DNA of 64,000 nt from Croceibacterium xixiisoli (lineage in GTDB: Bacteria; Pseudomonadota; Alphaproteobacteria; Sphingomonadales; Sphingomonadaceae). Shown here piece by piece: positions 34,843 to 45,275 of the stretch. The translations under genes and the position numbers were made by a program. The notes under the pieces are model-generated. The model saw only the letters and a list, made by a program, of their open reading frames with translations, was not told where the DNA came from and searched no databases. How positions within the stretch are numbered: the first letter of the stretch is position 1; every line of letters starts with the position of its first letter. The stretch lies in the NCBI RefSeq assembly GCF_009827305.1, contig NZ_WTYJ01000001.1:1841002-1905001 (forward strand), read 5' to 3'.

Positions 34843-35812
34843 TTTCGACTGAAGGGACAGGTCGGTCCGGCGGGCGACGCGGGCGGAAAAATCCGATCAC
34901 GGAACTCACCGCACACAGATTCCAGTAGCAGAAGGAATAGAGACCCAGCCCGAACGAGCGACGCCGCCACGCCAGCAGGGCAACAGGCAGCGCGACGAGC
35001 GGAATGATTGCGATTGGTTCCACCATTGCGGCGAAAATCAGCATCAGCCACCAGGCCAGGATCGCTCCGATCACCTTGATGTGTCCAAGTCCGGTCAGCA
35101 CGGAAGGCAGGTGAGCCTGGCCTACCGCCGCACGGAGCACCTGGCCCGCGCCCCCCAATTGACCCGAACGAAGGCGGTAGAGCATCAGCCGGTAACCGCC
35201 GCCGCCATGGCCCGTGTGGTATACGGCGGGCAGGGGCAGCCGGGCAAATTTCCACCCGTTTGCCCGCAGTCGCGCCGCCAGATCGAATTCCTCGAACGCC
35301 TTGAGATTGCTGTCGCTGAAATATCCGGCTGCCCGGATGGCGTCGGTTCGATACAGCCCGCCGCCATCCAGTCGATCCACCTCACCTGCCCGCCGGTGTG
35401 CTTCCGTGTCCATCGCCTTGGCGCGGATCTGAAATTCGGCATTCTCGAGATTGCGTTCCAGCACCTGCCCGCCGACTCCGGCAAATTCCGGATTTGCCTC
35501 CAACCAGTCATGCGCATGCCGCAGGAACTCGGGATCGATCTCCATGTCTCCATCCATCAGATAGAAATATGGCGTGTCGATATGCTGGAACGCCAGCTGT
35601 GCACCTGCTCCGCAACACCGCTGGGCCGGGTCGGCAAGCTGGTAAACTCTGGCCGGCATGGCACGGGCAATGGCAATTGTACGATCCTGTGATCCACTGT
35701 CCGCCAGCACCACCTGCCCGTCGAAGGGGGCAACGGCTGCCAGCGCGCTCGACAGTGCCTGCGCTATATGCCGTTCCTCGTTCAGCGCCTTGATGCCAAT
35801 GGTGACCGTCAT
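34811..35812 (-). CDS. GT2-family membrane glycosyltransferase
   Basis: The product has 333 residues. The GT-A fold has TIGIKALNEERHI at the start, ADSGSQDRT near residue 37, a DxD-like LMDGDMEID near residue 86, GGLYRTD near 150 and an EEFDL motif near 172. Two hydrophobic segments near the C-terminus (about 246-285) anchor it to the inner membrane. It is likely an inverting transferase acting on a lipid-linked acceptor. Its ATG overlaps the flippase stop by four bases, so it belongs to the leftward wza-wzc-wzx run. Confidence 0.85.
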   Translation of the reverse strand: MTVTIGIKALNEERHIAQALSSALAAVAPFDGQVVLADSGSQDRTIAIARAMPARVYQLADPAQRCCGAGAQLAFQHIDTPYFYLMDGDMEIDPEFLRHAHDWLEANPEFAGVGGQVLERNLENAEFQIRAKAMDTEAHRRAGEVDRLDGGGLYRTDAIRAAGYFSDSNLKAFEEFDLAARLRANGWKFARLPLPAVYHTGHGGGGYRLMLYRLRSGQLGGAGQVLRAAVGQAHLPSVLTGLGHIKVIGAILAWWLMLIFAAMVEPIAIIPLVALPVALLAWRRRSFGLGLYSFCYWNLCAVSSVIGFFRPRRPPDRPVPSVEISPRAELPAS

Positions 35813-37101
35813 GCCGCCCCTTCCAGACTGTTGCCATTACCGGGGCTGGCGCTGAGCGTTGCCGCAAGAGTTGCGCGCGCGGCCAAGAAAATAAGGAATG
35901 CCGCCACCAACTCCCCGGCAGCAATCGCGGCGAGGGACCAGACGGGCTGGGCAACCATGATCAGCCCCATCGCTGCCACAACGCTGACGGGTGCCGACCA
36001 CAATTTGGGATAGGCCAGTGCATCAAAGGCGCCGCATGCCTGAAGCACAACGGCTTCCGGCATGTAGGCGCAGCGGATCAGCAGCACCAGAGTCCAGAGC
36101 GCTGCCCCGATGTGCAAGGCCCGTTCGTCATGTGCCCCCCCGGTCAGCAGCTCGGGGGCAAAGCCAAACAGCAACAGGATCCCGGCTATTGTAGCCAGCA
36201 AGCCCGCTGCCAGCACGGAACGGAACAGCAGCACATTGTGCCGCAGTTCGGCCTCTTCGCCGCGGGCGATCAGCCGCGCCATCCGCGCGCGCTCAAACTC
36301 AGAGAGCGCTTGCAAGGCCACGGTTGCAGGCCGGATCAGCACGGAACTGACGGCAATCGGCACGAAAGCCTCCGCCCCCAGGGAGAATGCCACGATATAG
36401 CTGTGGGCATTCGCCGTCGCCTCCGTCGCCACCACCCCGATCAGCGACCAGGATGAAAAACGCCGCCATACGGCCGTGTAATGGAGGATGGCGCCGATGT
36501 CTCCCAGCCGTATTCTCAGGAAAGGCAGCAATGCCGATATCGCCACCAGGCTGCCGACTGCCAGCAGGATGAACACTGCCTCCATTCCCACAGCCGGATT
36601 GAAGAACAGCACCGGCAGGCCGATCAGCGCCACCGCCGTGTAGATGACATCCGATCGCACAACGCTAGACGGTTGGCCTTCTGCGTAGGCGGCGGCGCGC
36701 CCGAACAACCGCATGTTGTTGGCTATCACCATGCAGGCGAACACGGCGGATGCTCCGGGCGAGATATTGAACCGCCATGCACCGAACAGCGCCAGGGCGC
36801 CAATCAGTAGGGAAAACAGGAAGTTCGCGCTATCGAGGCTGGCTCGCGCCCTGCGGCCTTCAGGATGGGCGACATCATGTTCCAGCCGGGCAAGCGGCGC
36901 GCTGAACAAGGAGGAGCCAATAGCCCACGAAAACTGGGCCGCGATCAGGAGGAAGGTGAACCGGCCAAAATCTGCCGGGGCCAGCCGGTACAGCAACAAC
37001 AGGGTCAGGATGAACTGGACGGCCGATCCGCTGGCAGATCCCCCGATGGCGAGGACGTAACGCCACACGTCACGTACTGCCCTGTCTGCATTTGGCCTCA
37101 T
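35809..37101 (-). CDS. Wzx-like polysaccharide flippase (MOP superfamily)
   Basis: The product has 430 residues with about 12 hydrophobic segments spread along its length, the layout of MATE/MOP-type lipid-linked oligosaccharide flippases. It starts with a short cytoplasmic head, then a first helix YVLAIGGSASGSAVQFILTL. No signature residues can be assigned by eye, so the call rests on size, topology and its place between a Wzc gene and glycosyltransferases. It should turn the undecaprenyl-linked repeat unit to the periplasmic face. It is separated from the upstream wzc gene by a strong hairpin and coupled to the GT2 gene. Confidence 0.82.
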   Translation of the reverse strand: MRPNADRAVRDVWRYVLAIGGSASGSAVQFILTLLLLYRLAPADFGRFTFLLIAAQFSWAIGSSLFSAPLARLEHDVAHPEGRRARASLDSANFLFSLLIGALALFGAWRFNISPGASAVFACMVIANNMRLFGRAAAYAEGQPSSVVRSDVIYTAVALIGLPVLFFNPAVGMEAVFILLAVGSLVAISALLPFLRIRLGDIGAILHYTAVWRRFSSWSLIGVVATEATANAHSYIVAFSLGAEAFVPIAVSSVLIRPATVALQALSEFERARMARLIARGEEAELRHNVLLFRSVLAAGLLATIAGILLLFGFAPELLTGGAHDERALHIGAALWTLVLLIRCAYMPEAVVLQACGAFDALAYPKLWSAPVSVVAAMGLIMVAQPVWSLAAIAAGELVAAFLIFLAARATLAATLSASPGNGNSLEGAA

Positions 37102-37113
37102 ATGGGCTCAAGC

Positions 37114-37137
37114 CCGCGCGCACCGAAGTGCGCGCGG
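37114..37137. terminator. GC-rich hairpin between wzc and the flippase gene
   Basis: A perfect 10-bp stem (37114-37123 with 37128-37137, loop CGAA) lies in the 55-bp gap. No T-run follows on either strand, so it may be an attenuator or an mRNA-stabilising end rather than a full terminator. Confidence 0.5.
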
Positions 37138-37156
37138 ATGAATTCAGAGCGTCTGA

Positions 37157-39280
37157 TCACTGCTGATAATACTGCGAGTAGCGACGGAGGTAATACCCGC
37201 CACCCAGCAGTTCAGAGCTTTCAGCAACGGCGTTCACGATGATGCCGCTGGCTTCATGACCGCTGGCTTCCAGCGCTTCGAGCGCCTTTTGCACTACGGG
37301 GATGGGGGTTTCGTCCCACCGCGCAACCACGGCTACAGCGTCGGAGAACCCCGCGAGGGTTCGGCCATCGGCCAAGCCCAGGATCGGGGGAAGATCGAGG
37401 ACGATGTGGTCGTAACGCTGGCGCATCTGATCGATCAGTTGACCCATTCTTTCGTTTTCGAACAGGTTGGCGGAGGAAAAATAGGGCGAACGCACCATCA
37501 GCAAATCCAGCCCTTCGGTGCCGGAGGCGACGATGGTGTCATCTGCAGTGGCATCAGCGGTCAGGTACTCCACCAGACCCTTGGCACCCGGGGAAACACC
37601 CGAAGACAACTGTACGGTGGCTCGACGGATATCGCATTCCAGCAGCAGCGTACGCGATCCGGCCATCGCGAGGGTTCGGGCAAAGGCAACCGATGTGGTC
37701 GTCTTGCCTTCCCCAGGCAGAGCCGAGGTAATGGCGATGACAGATACGGTGCTTCGGTTGTCTGCAGTACCCAGCAGACTCGTTCGCGCGATCCGGAATG
37801 CTTCCGCATAGAAAGATGTCGGATGGGTAACCAGCGTGTCGGCCGGCGTCTTGCCGGTGACCTGGGGGACGGCCGCGAGCAGCGGCACGCCCAGACGGTC
37901 TTCGACGTCTTCGTTAGTCCGGATTCCGCTGGACAGCGATTCCTGGATGGCAATGAACCCGATGCCGATACCCAGCCCTGCGATGAGAGCAAAAATCATG
38001 AACAGCGGCTTGTTGGGCTTGCTCGGCTTTTCCGGCGGGCGGGCCATATCGACGATCGTCGCCGATGCCAGCGAGTTGCTGGCAGCCTGCGTTGCCTTCA
38101 ACGATTCTTCGGTCAGTTGCTCGTACAGCGCACGCTTGGCTTGGGCCTCACGGTCGAGGCTGTCGGCAATCACACCGGCACGCGTCTGCGATGCGCGGTC
38201 GTTTTCCAGTTGACCCAAGCTGTTACGCAGGCTCGACACCCGGGCATCAGCGGCAGAGGCGGTTGCGGAAAGTGCAGTCAGGATACGGTTTGTTTCCTGG
38301 TTGATTTCCTGATCGACGCCCCGCAGCTGTTCCTGGATCTTGATGCTTTCAGGGTGCATCGCACCATAACGGGCTTCGATGTCAGCCTTGGTATCAAGGA
38401 TGGCGCCGCGTTGTACGCGCAGGTTGGAAATGGTCTGCGATTGCAGCACTTCGCTGACGCTGGCGCCCGGGCGACCAACTTGGCTGCGGGCAGTCTGGTA
38501 GTTGGCGCGAGCCTGGGCGGCAAAGCTCTCTGCCTCCGCCAGAATGCCCGAGAGCGGGGCAACCTGCTGATCGATGATCGTGCCGGAGCTGAAGCCGTCG
38601 TTCTGACCCTGCGACAGGCGGTTCTCGATCCGGAAACGGGCCGCAGCAGCGTCTGCCGCTGTCACCTGTGCGCCTAGTTCGGCCAGTTGTTCCTGGTACC
38701 ATTCAGCCTGGCTGGCTGCGACGCTGGTTCGTGTTCCGACAGCGCCCTTGATGTAGTTATCCGCGAAGGAGTTGGCGATTTCGGCAGCCTTGATGCGATC
38801 GGCATTTTCATAGCCAACGCCGAGCACGTAGGTCTGATTTTCGCGAAAAACGCCCAGATTGTCGAGCAGGTAGGAAGCGATCGCCGTCTCGCGATCTTCC
38901 GGGGACGAAATGCGCTCCGGCGGCATGTCGGCAATGGCTTCCTGGAACTGGGGAACATCCGCCAAGTCCAGATCTCGCACGACGGCACGTGCGAGATCGA
39001 GCGAGTAAAACGCTGAAACCTCGGTCTCGATGGCTTCATCGGAAAGAGCAGCGTTTACCGTGCCATTCTGCGAGGCAACTGGATCGCGCGATGGGTCGAT
39101 GCGCACGCGCGCCGATGCAAAATACTGCGGCGTCATCATGAATGTCAGCAGCGTGCCCAGCGCGAAAACAATCGCTGTCACGATCGCCAGCATCTTCCAT
39201 CGGCGGCGAACCGTGTTGATGGCATTCCTCAACACTTCTCCCAGCTTGGGCTCATTCTGATTGGCGACTGCGATTTCCAT
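37157..39280 (-). CDS. Wzc/GumC-type co-polymerase and tyrosine autokinase (set B)
   Basis: The product has 707 residues: membrane helices at about 30-50 and 426-447, a long coiled-coil periplasmic domain, then a kinase domain. Walker A is TSALPGEGKTTT (518-529), Walker B is HIVLDLPP (625-632). The A' motif reads LLLECDIRR (545-553), with Glu548 in place of the usual first Asp. The C-terminal tail GGGYYLRRYSQYYQQ has five tyrosines. It is the second such kinase here and sits in a run with an outer-membrane barrel and a Wza-like lipoprotein, so it should control chain length and export of the set B glycan. Confidence 0.92.
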   Translation of the reverse strand: MEIAVANQNEPKLGEVLRNAINTVRRRWKMLAIVTAIVFALGTLLTFMMTPQYFASARVRIDPSRDPVASQNGTVNAALSDEAIETEVSAFYSLDLARAVVRDLDLADVPQFQEAIADMPPERISSPEDRETAIASYLLDNLGVFRENQTYVLGVGYENADRIKAAEIANSFADNYIKGAVGTRTSVAASQAEWYQEQLAELGAQVTAADAAAARFRIENRLSQGQNDGFSSGTIIDQQVAPLSGILAEAESFAAQARANYQTARSQVGRPGASVSEVLQSQTISNLRVQRGAILDTKADIEARYGAMHPESIKIQEQLRGVDQEINQETNRILTALSATASAADARVSSLRNSLGQLENDRASQTRAGVIADSLDREAQAKRALYEQLTEESLKATQAASNSLASATIVDMARPPEKPSKPNKPLFMIFALIAGLGIGIGFIAIQESLSSGIRTNEDVEDRLGVPLLAAVPQVTGKTPADTLVTHPTSFYAEAFRIARTSLLGTADNRSTVSVIAITSALPGEGKTTTSVAFARTLAMAGSRTLLLECDIRRATVQLSSGVSPGAKGLVEYLTADATADDTIVASGTEGLDLLMVRSPYFSSANLFENERMGQLIDQMRQRYDHIVLDLPPILGLADGRTLAGFSDAVAVVARWDETPIPVVQKALEALEASGHEASGIIVNAVAESSELLGGGYYLRRYSQYYQQ

Positions 39281-39318
39281 GGTTTAATCCACCATTCGAG
39301 TAAATATCAGGGCTTACC

Positions 39319-40701
39319 TTAACGTTTGAAGGTAACTTCGACCCCTGTTCGGATTTCACTGTATCTGCGTTCGGTGCTGGATCTGTCAGGCACACGTTGA
39401 CTGTAGTTGAGGAAACCCCCGAATTCGAGCTTGGGGGAAACCAGATAGGTCACGCCTGTATTGGCTATGAACGACCGTGCTCGCAGCGAGCTGCTCACAT
39501 AATTCTGATAAAAGGCCCGAACCGATGCTTCCAGCAGTAGGTTCCTGCGCACGGCGTGATCGATACCGGCGGAATAGTCGGTCACGAAAAACGGCAAGCC
39601 GTCGATGATCCGGCTGTCCGCCAACCGGCGTGTCGCCCGAAACGTCAAAGTGGTCAGTGCGGAGGGAAACACCAGCACTTCCATTTCGGCGGACAGTCCA
39701 TCGACGCGGCTGCTATTGTTGTCGTCGTAGTCCCTAAGGGTATATCCCGCCGCAATGGTGGCGCGTGCCAGTCCCACAAAATCGACGCGCGTGCCAGCAA
39801 GAACGCGCACCCCGTTCGAGTTCGCCCTAGCAATGGAGGTGCCTACAGGTGTGTCGAACTCGATCTTGCTGCCGCTGATCTGGCTGAAAACAGCAACACT
39901 TGGAGAAAAGGCATATTCGATCTGCCCATTGAGCCGGGTCACAGAACGATCGTTGGCCTCTTGGCTGAGCTCACTTCCGTTCAACAGCTTGAGCGGATTG
40001 AAATGTAGGTCGAGATGTTCGGCATTCAACGTAATCTGCGCACGCCCAGCTGCATAGCGGGCCCCAAGCAGAGTGTAATTGCGGCGATAGCTGGAAACAG
40101 AAGCAAGCTCGGTAAAAACATCGCCGGAGAAGCGATTGACGGTGATTTGCGCGATCGAGGTCGTCGAATTGAACGACAATTCTTTGGTTGCGTCAAACCT
40201 GCTGCTTGCTGATAATAGCCAATTGGCCTCGTCGCGGTTTCCCTCACCGATGTATTTGTAGAACGAACCGTCTGCGTGAAGGCGCAGGTCATGGCGATTC
40301 CAGTTTGATCGGAGGTCAAGACTGGGCACAGCTGTGATAACAGGCGCGGCAACAGTGTTGCTGGCATTTTGATATGCGTTGCTGGAAAATTCAGCGCCGG
40401 TGGAAACGCGGGGAAACAACCGAAAAGATCCAATGGCCATGCCAACCGCGTCGTAATCCTTACGTGGCTGCTCGCGCACTGGAACGTCCCGGCCTGCTCC
40501 AAACCCTGGCGGCACTACGGGCTGGATCAGCAGGCTGTCATTGTCTTGTGCCGATACCGCAGGCGCCCACAGCGATCCGGCAATCGCAGCAAGTGCCGCG
40601 CTCTCACGCCATGCATTCGCAACCCGCATCCTGGCACAAAATGCGTTCATATACCTGCCGGTCGTTTGCGCCAGATCTGGCGCCAGAAAGAAAAAGATCA
40701 T
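39319..40701 (-). CDS. Outer-membrane beta-barrel protein of the polysaccharide export operon
   Basis: The product has 460 residues (443 if ATG 40650 is used). A signal peptide ends near SLWAPAVSAQ. The rest is a succession of amphipathic strands with aromatic ends and the protein ends in VEVTFKR, as expected for an outer-membrane barrel. It resembles the 'putative beta-barrel porin 2' family found in exopolysaccharide clusters. It lies between the wza-like (19 bp) and wzc (38 bp) genes on one strand. Since the Wza-like partner is short and lacks an outer-membrane helix, this barrel is a candidate exit pore; that role is inference. Confidence 0.8.
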   Translation of the reverse strand: MIFFFLAPDLAQTTGRYMNAFCARMRVANAWRESAALAAIAGSLWAPAVSAQDNDSLLIQPVVPPGFGAGRDVPVREQPRKDYDAVGMAIGSFRLFPRVSTGAEFSSNAYQNASNTVAAPVITAVPSLDLRSNWNRHDLRLHADGSFYKYIGEGNRDEANWLLSASSRFDATKELSFNSTTSIAQITVNRFSGDVFTELASVSSYRRNYTLLGARYAAGRAQITLNAEHLDLHFNPLKLLNGSELSQEANDRSVTRLNGQIEYAFSPSVAVFSQISGSKIEFDTPVGTSIARANSNGVRVLAGTRVDFVGLARATIAAGYTLRDYDDNNSSRVDGLSAEMEVLVFPSALTTLTFRATRRLADSRIIDGLPFFVTDYSAGIDHAVRRNLLLEASVRAFYQNYVSSSLRARSFIANTGVTYLVSPKLEFGGFLNYSQRVPDRSSTERRYSEIRTGVEVTFKR

Positions 40702-40720
40702 GCGCCTGAATCGCTAGCGA

Positions 40721-41299
40721 TCAAAAATAGCGCTCGCCGACGCGGATCGTGTCTCCAGGGAATATTCGGAGGCTGGGTGTCACTTCGAAGATTTGCTCTT
40801 CGGTACCGCCTTCGCGACGAATGAACAGGACCCGTTGTTCCGCGCGCGGAGAGAAGCCTTCTGCCGTGGCGATTGCACTGAGCGCATTCATGCCGGGCCG
40901 GTAATCGAACGCGCCCGCCTTGCTTACTTCGCCCAGTACGTAATAGCGGCGATAGCGGGTAACCTGCGCATTCACGCTGGGCAAACGCAGATAACCCGCG
41001 CCATACTTGCTCTGGGCTTCCGCCGCGATCTCGCTAGTCGTCTTGCCTGTCGCCTGAATATTCCCGATCAGGGGCAAGGACACATAGCCATCAGCGCCGA
41101 CGATGAAAGTGCCCGACAGAGCCTCTTCGTTATAAACGATGATCCCGAGTTCGTCGCCTGCACCCAGATGATAGGTCTCAACGCCGGTGAACGCTTCGTA
41201 CCGCTCGCCGGTGGAAACTACAGAAGATGTGTCGAAACTCGCGCAGGCTGCGGTGGTAAACAGGGCGCAGACTGTGACAACCAGACGAAAAACCTTCAC
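40721..41299 (-). CDS. Short Wza-type polysaccharide export lipoprotein (set B)
   Basis: The product has 192 residues from GTG 41299, which has GGGG upstream; the frame opens 14 codons earlier. The lipobox is TAAC near residue 19. The PES domain (YHLGAGDELGIIVYN to LPLIGNI) is followed by a single SLBB domain (YVLGEVSKAGAFDYRPG). It is about half the length of E. coli Wza and has no C-terminal amphipathic helix, so it probably forms only the periplasmic ring. It heads the leftward operon of barrel, wzc, flippase and GT2, divergent from rmlA. Confidence 0.9.
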   Translation of the reverse strand: MKVFRLVVTVCALFTTAACASFDTSSVVSTGERYEAFTGVETYHLGAGDELGIIVYNEEALSGTFIVGADGYVSLPLIGNIQATGKTTSEIAAEAQSKYGAGYLRLPSVNAQVTRYRRYYVLGEVSKAGAFDYRPGMNALSAIATAEGFSPRAEQRVLFIRREGGTEEQIFEVTPSLRIFPGDTIRVGERYF

Positions 41300-41524
41300 T
41301 AGAACCCCACGAAGACTGACAATCCCATCTGGCAATTGCACGGGTGTGCAGGAGGTGCAAGTTTTCGAAAAAATTATTTTTGCACTGCGGCAAAGCTACC
41401 GTCACATTATCGTTGTTTATGGCACTTGCGCGGCAAGGTTGTTCAGCCAGGCAAAAAAATTTCGCTGCCGGGTGGACATGCAAACTCCATTGAGAAATGG
41501 AGGCTCGAATGTAACGGAGGTTCA

Positions 41525-42405
<881 letters not shown>

Positions 42406-42409
<4 letters not shown>

Positions 42410-42951
42410 ACATTGTCGAAACATCCGTCCCCGATCTGCTGATCATCGAGCCGCGTGTGTTTGGTGATGATCGGGGCTTCTTTCTCGAGAGTTGGAACCG
42501 CAAGATTTTCCGCGAGATCGGGCTCGATCTCGATTTCGTGCAGGATAATCATAGCCGCTCGGCGCGTGGCGTGCTGCGCGGGCTGCATTTTCAGAACCCC
42601 AACCCGCAGGGCAAGCTGGTACGCGTCGTTTCCGGCCGTGCTTGGGATGTCGCTGTCGATCTGCGCCGGTCCTCGCCCAGTTTCGGCAAATGGGCCGGAG
42701 TGGAACTCTCTGCGGAAAACAAGCGGCTGTTCTGGGTTCCTCCGGGCTTTGCGCATGGTTTCGTCAGTCTCGAAGATGGCACCGACTTCCTCTATAAATG
42801 CACCGATTTCTATCAGCCGGCTGACGAGCATAGCCTGATGTGGAACGATCCCGAAGTTGGCATTGAATGGCCACTCGAGGGGATTGAGCCGCAATTGTCG
42901 GTAAAGGACCAGGCTGGTGTTGCTCTAGGCCAGTTGGAGCCTTTCGCATGA
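42406..42951 (+). CDS. rmlC: dTDP-4-dehydrorhamnose 3,5-epimerase
   Basis: The third step of dTDP-rhamnose synthesis. The product is a 181-residue cupin with catalytic His61 in [15 protein letters not shown] near residue 82, and VPPGFAHGF near 109, all as in RmlC. It overlaps rmlA and rmlD by four bases on each side. In sphingan loci rmlB usually follows rmlC; here rmlD follows directly. Confidence 0.96.
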
Positions 42952-43805
42952 AGGCCCTGATCGTCGGCAGCAACGGGCAACTCGGACGCGGCCTGATCGG
43001 CTCGGCGCCCGCAGATGTGGAAATTGTCGGTCATGACATCGATACGCTCGACGTCACGGATCGGGCAGCGGTAGATGCGATCATAGCGGTTGAGCAGCCG
43101 AATCTGGTCTTCAACGCCGCTGCCTATACGGCGGTCGATAAGGCGGAAAGTGACCAGCAATTGGCAGAGGCGGTCAATGCCACGGCGGTTGGCCTGCTCG
43201 CCAATGCGGCGCGGCGACAGGGAGCGTCCTTTGTCCATGTCTCGACCGATTTCATTTTCGATGGGCTTTCGGGACTGCCCTATGCCCCGGATGCTTCGCC
43301 CAACCCATTGAGCGTCTATGGTCAGACCAAGCTGGCCGGTGAGCGGGCGGCTGGCGATGATGCGCTGATCGTGCGCACCGCTTGGGTTTATGCGCCCCAA
43401 GGCGACAATTTCGTCCGCACGATGCTGCGGCTGATGGCCGAAAGGCCGGAAGTGCGCGTCGTGGCGGACCAGGTGGGTACGCCTACCTATGCGCCTGATC
43501 TCGCCCGGGTGCTGTGGCAACTGGCCGAACAGCGCCAGCGCGGCGTGTTCCATTACACCGATGCGGGTGCTGCCAGTTGGTATGATTTCGCCGTAGCCAT
43601 CCAGGAAGAAGCCTTGGCTGCCGGCTTGCTGCAGGCGGCAGTCCCGATCATTCCCATTCCCACCACTGCCTATCCCACACCCGCGCGGCGTCCCTCCTAT
43701 TCGGTGCTGGACAAGGAAGCGACCTGGGCTGCGCTTGGCCGTGTCGCTCCGCACTGGCGTCAGAACCTGCGGGTGATGTTGCAGCATTTGCAGGCCGCCG
43801 GCTGA
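42948..43805 (+). CDS. rmlD: dTDP-4-dehydrorhamnose reductase
   Basis: The last step, NAD(P)H-dependent reduction to dTDP-L-rhamnose. The product has 285 residues with a Rossmann motif GSNGQLGRGL (7-16), VFNAAAYTAVDKAE, a VSTDFIFDG strand and catalytic Tyr124 and Lys128 in SVYGQTK. It overlaps rmlC by four bases. The dehydratase RmlB, needed between RmlA and RmlC, is not encoded anywhere in the window. Confidence 0.95.
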   Translation: MKALIVGSNGQLGRGLIGSAPADVEIVGHDIDTLDVTDRAAVDAIIAVEQPNLVFNAAAYTAVDKAESDQQLAEAVNATAVGLLANAARRQGASFVHVSTDFIFDGLSGLPYAPDASPNPLSVYGQTKLAGERAAGDDALIVRTAWVYAPQGDNFVRTMLRLMAERPEVRVVADQVGTPTYAPDLARVLWQLAEQRQRGVFHYTDAGAASWYDFAVAIQEEALAAGLLQAAVPIIPIPTTAYPTPARRPSYSVLDKEATWAALGRVAPHWRQNLRVMLQHLQAAG

Positions 43806-43938
43806 GTCTTTCTTCGCCGGCGCGCTTGCGCCTTCATCCGGCCTGCCTGCCGGGTTCCAGGTCTGCCTGCGTGGCCGACGAAACGATCATGTCCGACGGG
43901 GTCAAAGCTAAGATGCACTTTCCCAAGGGTAATCTCTG

Positions 43939-45003
43939 ATGAGAACCATTGGTGTCGATGGCCATGTGCTGACCGGCCGGTTCCAGGGTACGCGCAGCAC
44001 GCTGTCCGCATTGCTGCGCGCCGTGGCGCCGAAGATCGGCAGCCGTCGCCTGATCGTCTATTCGGATGCCCCCGATGAAGCACGTGCCATGCTCGGGGTT
44101 GACGGGTTCCAGTATGAAAGCCTGAACCATGTAGGTTCGATCAAGCGACTGCTGAATCTGTTCCCCAAGCTGTTCCGGCGCGACAATGTCGATGTCGGCG
44201 TCTTCCAGTATATGGCGCCGCTGACGGGGCGGCATATCGTGTTCATTCACGATCTTTTGCCGATCACCCATCCGCATCTCTTCCCGCTCAAGATGCGCAT
44301 CCGCACGCGGATCTTCTTTTCCCTGGCGATCTGGCGCGCCGCCATGGTGATCGCGGTCAGCGAATTCACCAAGGGGGAGATTGCTCGGCTCTATCCTGGT
44401 TGTGTAAACCGCATCACCACGGTGCTCAACGGCCCGTCATTCCCAGTTGAAACCTTCCAGCAACCGCGCCGGCCTGCCGGGGAGCGCTACATTCTCAACG
44501 TTGGGCGGATCGAACCCCGCAAGAATGTGCCGATGCTGGTGGATGCCTTCTTGAAGGCCGATCTGCCTGATGTGAAGCTGGTTCTGGTCGGCTCGCACGA
44601 CAATGGTTTTGATTACAAACTGCCTGCTGATCCGCGCATTGTGTGGAAGCAGGGCATCGACAATGATGAACTGATTAATCTCTATCGCGGTGCGGAACTG
44701 GTGGTGTATCCCAGCGAGGCGGAGGGCTTCGGAATTCCGCTGCTGGACGCGCTGTTGTTCGGTATTCCGGTGATTTCTTCCCGCCTGACGGCCATGTCTG
44801 AAATCGCCACCGGCAATGCGGTGCTGTTCGATCCCACCGAAGCTGGGGCGGGTCAATGGCTTGCTGGTCGTATCCGTGGCCATTTTACCGATCAGCCCGT
44901 CGCGGTCCCCACTGCGGAACAGCGCCGTGATCTGTTGGCCCGTTTCAACTGGGATCGCGCAGCCGATGATTTCCTGATTGCGGTCGATGCGGCCACGCGC
45001 TGA
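43939..45003 (+). CDS. GT4-family glycosyltransferase
   Basis: The product has 354 residues from ATG 43939, preceded by AAGGG. The N-terminal domain has VFIHDLLPITHP and the linker VSEFTKGEIARLYP. The donor domain begins with ILNVGRIEPRKN and has YPSEAEGFGIPLLDALLFG, the GT4 pattern seen in mannosyl- and rhamnosyltransferases. It lies 133 bp after the rml genes, so an L-rhamnosyltransferase role is plausible but unproven. Confidence 0.85.
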   Translation: MRTIGVDGHVLTGRFQGTRSTLSALLRAVAPKIGSRRLIVYSDAPDEARAMLGVDGFQYESLNHVGSIKRLLNLFPKLFRRDNVDVGVFQYMAPLTGRHIVFIHDLLPITHPHLFPLKMRIRTRIFFSLAIWRAAMVIAVSEFTKGEIARLYPGCVNRITTVLNGPSFPVETFQQPRRPAGERYILNVGRIEPRKNVPMLVDAFLKADLPDVKLVLVGSHDNGFDYKLPADPRIVWKQGIDNDELINLYRGAELVVYPSEAEGFGIPLLDALLFGIPVISSRLTAMSEIATGNAVLFDPTEAGAGQWLAGRIRGHFTDQPVAVPTAEQRRDLLARFNWDRAADDFLIAVDAATR

Positions 45004-45275
45004 TACGCTGAACACGGTTAATAATGGCCGGGGGACAGGGCCTGTTTTTCCGTCAATATAGTTTCGAACGTTATCGAAAATCCGCGCGTGTTGGTGTGCG
45101 CAGGCGGTATATTCTTACCCTTCACACATTTGACTATGTCACCATGGACGGGGCCGGGAATTCACCATGTTTGTGGGGAATTCCTCGGTTGACTACGTCT
45201 GTGTCGCGCTGCATTGCCGCAAATGTAAAGGGTGCTATGCTGCACTGCACAAAATCGACCAATCTGGAGTGAGTC

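Noticed and set aside
45020..45055. Hairpin plus T-run after the GT4 gene at 43939-45003
   Set aside because: The stem is only four base pairs (GGCC with GGCC) or has a one-base loop, too weak to call a terminator.
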